Shown in pieces: positions 1 through 9,428 of a stretch of DNA of 9,428 nucleotides; positions within the stretch are counted from its first letter, which is position 1, and every line of letters begins with the position of its first letter. Below the pieces are notes generated by a model, which saw only the letters and a list, made by a program, of their open reading frames with translations, did no database searches and had not been told where the DNA came from. The stretch is taken from NCBI GenBank assembly GCA_934636715.1, contig CAKUBE010000025.1, positions 1-9,428 of the forward strand, written 5' to 3'. Origin of the DNA: an uncultured Arachnia sp. (GTDB taxonomy: Bacteria > Actinomycetota > Actinomycetes > Propionibacteriales > Propionibacteriaceae). Position numbers and translations under genes: made by a program.

Positions 1-54
1 TGGGTATGCCAGTGAGTTCGACAACGAAGCCGGATCGCCATCCAGTGCGCCGCA

Positions 55-69
55 GTAGGTACCACCTAC
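55..69 (-). terminator. Small hairpin just downstream of the permease gene
   Basis: A perfect 6-bp inverted repeat (GTAGGT/ACCTAC) with a 3-base loop begins about 11 bases past the permease stop codon. It could form a short hairpin in the transcript. No T-run follows it on the minus strand, so it is not a classical intrinsic terminator. The rest of 1-80 holds no gene that I can support. Calling it a terminator is inference from position alone. Confidence 0.22.
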
Positions 70-80
70 CCGCGCGACCT

Positions 81-878
81 CTACGTGTTCTTGGCCGCCT
101 TGCGGGCCTTGATGATCAGCTGGATGGCGATGAAGGCCAGGAAGACGGCGAACAGCGGCGTGGCGACCTTCGGGTCGAGGAAGTTCGCCAGCTGGGCGCC
201 GGCGGCGGTCGAGAGGCAGGCGCCGAGGCCGATGAACGCGGCGGCGTGGATATCGACGTTGCCGCGCTTGATGTTGCCGAGCGTGCCCGAGATCGCCGTC
301 GGGATCATCATCAGCAGCGAGGTGCCCTTTGCGACGAGGTCGTTGGCCCCGAAGAGGAGGATCAGCACGGGGACGACGACGATGCCGCCGCCGACGCCCA
401 GCAGGCCCGAGAGCACCCCGGTGATCAGCCCCGCGACGAGCAGCCCGGCCCCCGACAGCCAGGTGATGACGAGCTCCGCGTCGCGCGAGGGCACCACCAT
501 GAACAAGTTCGCGATGACGATGCCGAGGAACCCGATGAATCCCCACCGGAGCCACGGGAGCGGGAGGCGCGGCAGCAGCCAGGTCCCGATCTGAGCCCCG
601 AACACGGCGCCCGCGGCGAGCAGGCCGGCGGCCACCCACGACACCTCCCCCATGACCGCGTAGGAGATCACGCCGACGATCGCCGTCGGGACGATCGCCG
701 CGAGCGACGTCCCGGACGCGAGGCGCTGGTCGAAGGCCGCGAGCAGCACGAGCAGCGGCACGATCACCGTGCCGCCACCGACGCCGAACAGGCCGGACAT
801 CAGCCCGGACGCCAGGCCGACGAGCACGTAGATCAGCCAGCGGGGAACGCGCGATGCGCGCTCGGTTTCGGGTGACAT
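81..878 (-). CDS. TSUP (TauE/SafE) family membrane permease
   Basis: This is a 265-residue integral membrane protein of the sulfite exporter TauE/SafE (TSUP, formerly DUF81) family, whose members move small anions such as sulfite, sulfonates or sulfoacetate. The substrate cannot be read from the sequence. The diagnostic two-fold internal repeat is clear: a G-x(2)-SGL-x-GVGGG-x-(I/V)VVP-type motif occurs near residues 24-41 and again near 153-170, each starting a hydrophobic half. About eight membrane segments are visible, separated by a polar linker near 129-136, and the protein ends in a short basic tail (about residues 257-263). I chose the ATG at 878 because GGAG lies a few bases upstream; a reading-frame start at 905 would add nine residues without a better site. 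It lies 72 bases downstream of the DUF501-Ppx gene. Nothing links its function to that gene, so it may be an independent unit. Confidence 0.88.
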   Translation of the reverse strand: MSPETERASRVPRWLIYVLVGLASGLMSGLFGVGGGTVIVPLLVLLAAFDQRLASGTSLAAIVPTAIVGVISYAVMGEVSWVAAGLLAAGAVFGAQIGTWLLPRLPLPWLRWGFIGFLGIVIANLFMVVPSRDAELVITWLSGAGLLVAGLITGVLSGLLGVGGGIVVVPVLILLFGANDLVAKGTSLLMMIPTAISGTLGNIKRGNVDIHAAAFIGLGACLSTAAGAQLANFLDPKVATPLFAVFLAFIAIQLIIKARKAAKNT

Positions 879-926
879 GGAACTCCTTCGCGTGACCAGG
901 CACAACCTATCGCCGTCGCATTACCG

Positions 927-939
927 ACCGGTTACCGGT
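927..939. repeat. Palindromic ACCGGT-T-ACCGGT element between ppx and the permease gene
   Basis: Two self-palindromic ACCGGT hexamers are separated by one T, giving a perfect 13-bp dyad in the 72-base gap between the DUF501-Ppx stop and the permease start. It lies about 48 bases upstream of the permease ATG. It could be a protein-binding operator or simply chance in GC-rich DNA. No -10/-35 pair convincing enough to call is visible around it. Confidence 0.25.
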
Positions 940-950
940 GGCCGCGCGTG

Positions 951-2324
951 TCAGCGGGCCAGCAGCTCGTGCGCGATGCCGTCGAGGATGTCGGTCTCGC
1001 TCACCAGGATCTGCCGCCCGGGGACCCGGGAGACGATCTCGTCGAGGATCATCGAGCCGCCTCCGATCACGGCGGCGCGCAACGGGTGCATCAGCGGCTG
1101 CTGAGCGATCTCGTCCGCGGACTGGCCCAACCAGCACCGGCTGATGGCGCGGATCGTCGCCGCGCTCAACGCCGTGCCGTGGACCGCGTCGCGCGAGTAC
1201 TCCTGGAGTCCGAGGTGCGTCGCCGCGACGCTCGTGACGGTGCCTGCGACGCCGATGGCCGAGGCGAGGGCGGCGAAGTCGACGTCGGCACCATCGATCA
1301 GCTGACCGATGTAGCCGCGGGCCGCGGCCCGCTCGTCGGTCGTCGGCGGATCGGTGCGCAGGAAACGCTCCGTGATCCGCACCGCGCCGATGTCGAGGCT
1401 GACGGCCGAGGCGACCTCGTCGTCCTCGCCGACGACGACCAACTCGGTCGAGCCCCCGCCGATGTCGAAGATGAGCGTCGGCCGCGGCGACGTCACGCCG
1501 CTGAGCACGCCGGCGGCGGACAGCCGCGCCTCCTCCTCGCCGGAGATGACGTCGACGCCGACCCCCAGCCGCGCGCGCACGCCCTCCTCGAACACGTCGC
1601 GGTTGCTGACGTCACGCGCCGCGGACGTGGCGACGAAGCGCGTCTCGTCGACGCCGTGGGCGGCGATGATGCCGGCGTACTCGTCGAGGACGGCGAACGT
1701 GCGCGCCAACGCATCCGGGTGGAACTCGCCCGTGGCGTCTACGCCCTGCCCCAACCGCGCGAGGCGGACCTCGCGCACCAGCTCCTTGTCACCACGGAGT
1801 ATCAACAGGCGGACGGAGTTCGTGCCGCAGTCGACGGCGGCGACGGTGCGCGCCGCGGGGCAGACATCGCCCATCGCGTCGAGGGCCTCGTCGCCGAGCG
1901 GGTTGACGCCGCGGCCGGCGGCCAGCGCGTGGCCGACCAGTACGTGCAGGCACTTCACGCGGGTCGGCATGCCGCCGGCGCTGATGCCGTCGATCTCGTC
2001 GACGTGGCCGAGCGCCTCGCGGTCGGCGAGATAGGCCTCGTGCGCGGCGCGGTAGCCCCCGGCGAGGCCGGCGTCGGCCTCCAGGCGCGCCGACATCTCG
2101 GCCATCAGTCCGGACGCCTCCAGCGTCGAGCATGCCGACACCAGCCGGGGGCAGGTCAAGTAGTAGACGGTGGGGAACGGGGTGCCGTTCGGGAGCCGCG
2201 GGAGTGTCTTCACGACCCCGGGGTGCCCGCTCGGGCACCGGTAGGCGACCTCGACGACGCCCCGGGGGGCGCGGCCGAGCTGGGCCTCGACCTCGGCGAG
2301 ATCGGCGGGACTGGGTTCGGTCAT
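951..2324 (-). CDS. ppx: DUF501 - Ppx/GppA phosphatase fusion protein
   Basis: The protein has 457 residues in two parts. Residues 1 to about 153 match DUF501: Cys30 before a PSGHPGVVKT stretch, TPFPTVYYLTCPR around Cys58, and a GGMPTRVKCLH...NPLGDEAL block with Cys125, His127 and His132. From about residue 160 it is a Ppx/GppA phosphatase of the sugar kinase/Hsp70/actin fold: DCGTNS (165-170, phosphate loop), SGEEEAR (261-267, containing the catalytic glutamate), DIGGGSTE (287-294), VAGTVTS (359-365) and a final SETDILDGIAHE. Family members release phosphate from polyphosphate or convert pppGpp to ppGpp; which applies here is not visible. The Ppx part is about 298 residues, so it is the short form lacking the C-terminal HD-like region of E. 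coli PPX. The start at 2324 has GAGGAA six bases upstream. In actinobacteria I know of, DUF501 and ppx are separate neighbouring genes; here no stop or frame change separates them. Confidence 0.92.
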   Translation of the reverse strand: MTEPSPADLAEVEAQLGRAPRGVVEVAYRCPSGHPGVVKTLPRLPNGTPFPTVYYLTCPRLVSACSTLEASGLMAEMSARLEADAGLAGGYRAAHEAYLADREALGHVDEIDGISAGGMPTRVKCLHVLVGHALAAGRGVNPLGDEALDAMGDVCPAARTVAAVDCGTNSVRLLILRGDKELVREVRLARLGQGVDATGEFHPDALARTFAVLDEYAGIIAAHGVDETRFVATSAARDVSNRDVFEEGVRARLGVGVDVISGEEEARLSAAGVLSGVTSPRPTLIFDIGGGSTELVVVGEDDEVASAVSLDIGAVRITERFLRTDPPTTDERAAARGYIGQLIDGADVDFAALASAIGVAGTVTSVAATHLGLQEYSRDAVHGTALSAATIRAISRCWLGQSADEIAQQPLMHPLRAAVIGGGSMILDEIVSRVPGRQILVSETDILDGIAHELLAR

Positions 2325-2393
2325 GAGTTGTTCCTCGAAGGTCAGGGGGACGGTTCCGCCGAAACGCCTGACGCGGTCGACGGTGGGCGCCGG

Positions 2394-3032
2394 TCAGCCG
2401 TCCTTGTCCGGCTTCGGCGACGGCGTGAGCTCGACGGTGCGCGGCTCCGAAGACTCGGACTCGTCGGCCTCCTCCTCGGCAGGCGCGTCGGCGACCTGGA
2501 CCGAGCCCCACATCTTCTCCCACCACAGCTGCGGCGGAGCGCTCTCCTCCAGCTGGATGGCCGCGCCGTCGAGCGGCTTGCCCTCGGCATCGAGGACCCG
2601 GTAGCCCACCTCGCCGGGCAGCACCCAGCCGAGCCGCGACCGGGCGACGGAGCGCACGTAGGCGGGATCGTTCCACCGCTCGAGCTTGTCGTTCAGGTCC
2701 GCGATCCTGTCCTGTTCAGCGGCGATCTGCGCCTTCACGACGGCGATCTCCTCGGCCTGAGTGAAGTAGACGCGCAGCGAATGGGCCAGCACCATGGCGA
2801 TGGCGGCGAACACGACGAGGAGGACGACCAGGCGCCACGTCGCCGTGACCGCGCGTTGCGCGCGCGGCGCCGGAGCCCGCTTCGTCGACATGGCCTCCCC
2901 GACGTCGACCGCATCCAACGGCTGGACGCGGGGCCGGCCGCTGCGCTCCCCCGGACGCGCAGCGGTCCGGGTCCGCGGAGTCCCGCGGCCCGGACCACTG
3001 TGAGCCGATGTCTGGCGAGGAGTCTGAGGCAC
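2394..3032 (-). CDS. ftsB: FtsB/DivIC-like septum formation initiator protein
   Basis: This is a bitopic divisome protein. Numbering from the internal Met at 2891, residues 20-36 form one membrane segment (RLVVLLVVFAAIAMVL). A coiled-coil-prone stretch rich in Ala, Glu and Lys follows (45-72), then the family-typical WNDPAYVRSVARSRLGWVLPGEVGYRVL (73-100). The protein ends in an acidic, Ser/Pro-rich tail. FtsB-type proteins bridge FtsL and FtsQ and help activate septal peptidoglycan synthesis. The start is uncertain. GTG at 3032 gives 212 residues with a Pro/Arg/Thr-rich basic cytoplasmic tail, as is common in actinobacterial homologues, but has little ribosome-binding signal. ATG at 2891 gives 165 residues and has GGGGAGG two bases upstream. 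I list the longer form because the extra 47 codons keep about 77% GC in third positions and the composition fits the family. The gene begins 31 bases after the eno stop and probably shares its transcript. Confidence 0.85.
   Translation of the reverse strand: MPQTPRQTSAHSGPGRGTPRTRTAARPGERSGRPRVQPLDAVDVGEAMSTKRAPAPRAQRAVTATWRLVVLLVVFAAIAMVLAHSLRVYFTQAEEIAVVKAQIAAEQDRIADLNDKLERWNDPAYVRSVARSRLGWVLPGEVGYRVLDAEGKPLDGAAIQLEESAPPQLWWEKMWGSVQVADAPAEEEADESESSEPRTVELTPSPKPDKDG
2894..2900 (-). promoter_or_regulatory. Shine-Dalgarno-like GGGGAGG before the alternative ftsB start
   Basis: GGGGAGG lies two bases upstream of the ATG at 2891 on the minus strand. It is a close match to the anti-Shine-Dalgarno sequence, though the spacing is shorter than usual. 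It is the main argument for the short form of the FtsB-like protein, because the upstream GTG at 3032 has no comparable site. Confidence 0.4.
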
Positions 3033-3063
3033 GCCAACCAGTGTGCCCCAAACCCCCGAGAAC

Positions 3064-4452
<1,389 letters not shown>

Positions 4453-4460
4453 TCAGTGTC

Positions 4461-5072
4461 TCAGGCTTCGGCGGCGACGATCCTCGCCTCGAGGGCGCGC
4501 AGGGCCTCGCGAGCCGCGGCGTCGGCGTCGATCCCGTTGGCCTGGGCCCTCGCGACGAGGTCGACGATCCCCCTGCCGACGGCGTCCGCGTCGATCGGAT
4601 CCGCGGGAAGGTCGACGACCACGCCATGCGAGCGGCTCCGCGACACCACCTTCTGGGCGCGGGCCACGACGCTGAGCGCGTCGGCGATCCCATCCAGCGA
4701 CGAGCTGCGGCCCTTCTCCTCCCGCTTGCGCTGCTCCCAGGTGGCGCGCAGGTCCGCGGGGACGTCGGCGTCGCCGAACACGTACGGGTGGCGGCGGACC
4801 AGCTTGTCGGCGATGCCGCGGGCGACGTCCTCGACGTCGAACCGCCCCTCGTCCTCGGCGATCCGCGCATGGAAGTAGACCTGCAGCAGAAGGTCGCCGA
4901 GTTCCTCCTCGAGGTCCTCACTCGTGCCGGTCTCGACGGCGTCAACGACCTCGCCGGCCTCCTCGATCAGGTGCGGAAGCAGCGACGCGTGCGTCTGCGT
5001 GGCGTCCCACGGGCATTCGACCCGCAGGCGCGCCATCACCTCGCGGAGGCGCTCCAGCTCACTGCTGGGCAT
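4461..5072 (-). CDS. mazG: MazG-family nucleoside triphosphate pyrophosphohydrolase
   Basis: MazG enzymes hydrolyse (d)NTPs, including damaged or non-canonical ones, to the monophosphate and pyrophosphate, which cleans the nucleotide pool. This 203-residue protein opens the domain with CPWDATQTHASL (20-31). It then has the metal-binding EExxE helix (Glu37, Glu38, Glu41) and the second acidic helix EELGD (Glu56-Asp60), followed by KLVRRHPYVFGD (90-101) and WEQRKREEK. It thus has one clear MazG domain plus a C-terminal region with only partial resemblance to the second half of the 263-residue E. coli protein. The ATG at 5072 lies inside the end of the upstream lipoprotein gene, a 14-base overlap, and has no good ribosome binding site of its own. 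This suggests translational coupling. Placement downstream of mfd fits a genome-maintenance role. Confidence 0.96.
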   Translation of the reverse strand: MPSSELERLREVMARLRVECPWDATQTHASLLPHLIEEAGEVVDAVETGTSEDLEEELGDLLLQVYFHARIAEDEGRFDVEDVARGIADKLVRRHPYVFGDADVPADLRATWEQRKREEKGRSSSLDGIADALSVVARAQKVVSRSRSHGVVVDLPADPIDADAVGRGIVDLVARAQANGIDADAAAREALRALEARIVAAEA

Positions 5073-5559
5073 CTGCCGGGACGGACAGCGACCCCGTGGT
5101 GGCGAAGATCGCCGCCTCGCCCGGGGTGAACCGGCCGTAGCGGGGGTTCATCTGCACGTCGAGGCCGTTCAGCACGTCCAGCGCGGCGTTCTGGTCGACC
5201 TCTGCGAGCATGTTGTTCTTGATGGCCGCCAGCGCGACGGGGCCGCAGTCCGCGTCGCGGATCATCGCGTCGCCGTTGGTGAGCATCTGTCCCGCGATCT
5301 CGGTGAACTGGTCGTCCTCTACCGTCTGGCCGCTCGCGGTCGCGAGCCCGTCGAAGACCGACCCCATGATCAGGATCCGCACGACGTCGCCGCGCGGGAT
5401 CTCCTGCCCGACGATCTGCGTGCAGTTGTCGACCATCCGCGTCAGGTCGGCCTCGGACACCGACTGACCGTCGACCACCAGCGCCGTGCCCGCGGTGGGG
5501 CTGCAGGCCGCCAGCATGGCCATCGCCGCGACGGCCGGGACAACGCGGGTGAGCTTCAT
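5059..5559 (-). CDS. Small SurA_N-like lipoprotein between mfd and mazG
   Basis: This is a 166-residue predicted lipoprotein. A basic N-terminus and hydrophobic stretch (residues 6-18) lead to a lipobox LAAC with Cys19 as the lipidation site, so the mature protein should be anchored to the outer face of the membrane. The first mature segment, ALVVDGQSVSEADLTR (26-41), resembles the start of SurA/PrsA-type chaperone N-domains. No parvulin peptidyl-prolyl isomerase domain follows, and the protein is far too short to hold one. Two further cysteines, Cys46 and Cys105, could form a disulfide. The C-terminal part has MNPRYGRFTPGEAAI (137-151), a motif I associate with similar small proteins near mfd in actinobacteria. 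The ATG at 5559 has AGAGGA about six bases upstream. The gene's own stop overlaps the mazG start. A chaperone-like role is inference from the N-domain only. Confidence 0.85.
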   Translation of the reverse strand: MKLTRVVPAVAAMAMLAACSPTAGTALVVDGQSVSEADLTRMVDNCTQIVGQEIPRGDVVRILIMGSVFDGLATASGQTVEDDQFTEIAGQMLTNGDAMIRDADCGPVALAAIKNNMLAEVDQNAALDVLNGLDVQMNPRYGRFTPGEAAIFATTGSLSVPADAQQ

Positions 5560-5613
5560 GGAGGTCCTCTCAAGTCCAGTGCGAACGCACCGCGCCAGAC
5601 TACCCCAACCCCA

Positions 5614-5657
5614 CCCGCTCCTTGAGCCGGGCGCACGCGCGAAGCGCCGTGCCCGCG

Positions 5658-5665
<8 letters not shown>
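5614..5665. repeat. Dispersed hairpin repeat, copy 1 (end of mfd)
   Basis: Positions 5614-5659 match 9164-9209 at 44 of 46 bases. After a 3-base gap the match continues for another six bases (AGGCGT), to 5665 and 9218. The core 5628-5655 can fold into a bulged stem: CGGGC/GCCCG, then AC/GT, then GCGC/GCGC, around a GAA loop (UUC on the gene-sense strand). The repeat fills most of the gap between mfd and the lipoprotein gene, and its end covers the mfd stop codon (5658-5660). It could act as a transcript-stabilising or attenuating hairpin, or be a REP-like mobile remnant. It has no T-run as expected of an intrinsic terminator. Confidence 0.8.
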
Positions 5666-9149
<3,484 letters not shown>

Positions 9150-9163
9150 CCGCCTACCCTACT

Positions 9164-9218
9164 CCCGCTCCTTGAGCCAGGCGCACGCGCGAAGCGCCGT
9201 GCCTGCGTCGAAAGGCGT
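9164..9218. repeat. Dispersed hairpin repeat, copy 2 (upstream of mfd)
   Basis: This is the partner of the repeat at 5614-5665, in the same orientation, ending 14 bases upstream of the mfd GTG. The core hairpin spans 9178-9205, with outer stem CAGGC/GCCTG replacing CGGGC/GCCCG of copy 1. Thus G-to-A at 9179 and C-to-T at 9204, the only two substitutions in the 46-base core, form a compensating pair. This copy has three extra bases (GAA, 9210-9212), which also let CCTT at 9170-9173 face AAGG at 9212-9215 as an outer arm. If mfd is transcribed from further upstream, the hairpin lies in its 5' leader. Confidence 0.8.
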
Positions 9219-9428
9219 CCGGGCGGCCGGGACAGATGAGGAGGGCGGTGCTGCTCGGCAGGGCCGGCACGCAGAAGGCGCCCTATCGTGGCTGCAAACG
9301 TTCACTTCGGCCCGACGCCAGGCTTAGTGTGTACGCCAAAGTCAACTATCTGACGGTGGGGTCACAGGATTGTCGCAACACCCGTTATGGGAAGGGTGTT
9401 CGATGGCTGTTTGGAGGAACTACGGGGC
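9219..9428. other. Non-coding stretch upstream of mfd, possible divergent gene start
   Basis: No convincing reading frame covers this stretch on either strand, and from about 9285 it is visibly less GC-rich than the rest of the window, as promoter regions often are. On the plus strand an ATG at 9403 has GGAAGGG six bases upstream and stays open to the window end (only eight full codons), so a divergent gene may begin here. A TTGACT box on the minus strand (9340-9345) resembles a -35 element for mfd, but I found no -10 element at the right spacing. The region probably holds promoters for one or both directions. Confidence 0.35.
9377..9400. promoter_or_regulatory. Inverted repeat AACACCC-N10-GGGTGTT, candidate operator
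   Basis: A perfect 7-bp inverted repeat with a 10-base spacer ends two bases before a candidate plus-strand ATG at 9403. The GGG of its right arm also overlaps the candidate ribosome binding site. It may be a repressor operator, or a hairpin that hides the ribosome binding site if the plus-strand gene is real. It is not the actinobacterial LexA box, because the CGAAC left half-site is absent. Confidence 0.3.

Noticed and set aside
2341..2372. GTCAGG...CCTGAC inverted repeat between ftsB and the DUF501-ppx gene
   Set aside because: It has a 6-bp stem with a 20-base loop and no T-run, in a 69-base gap. It is too weak to call as a regulatory hairpin.
9321..9345. TTGACT/TAAGCC as an mfd promoter on the minus strand
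   Set aside because: The spacer between the boxes is only 13 bases and the -10 match is poor. I mention the -35-like box but do not call a promoter.

Overview
The window is a stretch of high-GC chromosomal DNA. It carries a compact run of housekeeping genes, all on the minus strand, so the biological order runs from high to low coordinates. The order is mfd, a small SurA_N-like lipoprotein, mazG, eno, an FtsB/DivIC-type divisome gene, a DUF501 plus Ppx/GppA gene, and a TSUP-family permease gene. The mfd/mazG/eno/ftsB/DUF501/ppx order is a known conserved block of Actinomycetota; from memory, Mycobacterium tuberculosis carries most of it around Rv1020-Rv1026. GC content, gene order, a GTG start on mfd and an actinobacterial-type FtsB with a basic N-terminal tail all point to Actinomycetota. 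A Propionibacteriales affiliation is only a guess.

Layout from the right-hand end: 9150-9428 is non-coding upstream DNA. It holds one copy of a dispersed hairpin repeat, a perfect 7-bp inverted repeat, and perhaps the start of a divergent plus-strand gene. mfd fills 5658-9149. A second repeat copy sits between mfd and the lipoprotein gene, and its end overlaps the mfd stop codon. The lipoprotein gene overlaps mazG by 14 bases. A 116-base gap precedes eno, which has its own strong ribosome binding site. ftsB, the DUF501-ppx gene and the permease gene follow.

The genes join genome maintenance (Mfd clearing stalled RNA polymerase, MazG removing abnormal NTPs), central carbon metabolism (enolase), cell division (FtsB) and phosphate-polymer or alarmone turnover (Ppx). 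I see no defence system, phage, insertion sequence, CRISPR array or tRNA/rRNA gene.

The two observations most worth following up are these. First, DUF501 and Ppx, which I know as two adjacent genes in relatives, here form one uninterrupted reading frame. Second, a pair of about 52-55 bp repeats brackets mfd; the only two substitutions between the copies restore a base pair of a predicted stem, which suggests that the structure itself is maintained.
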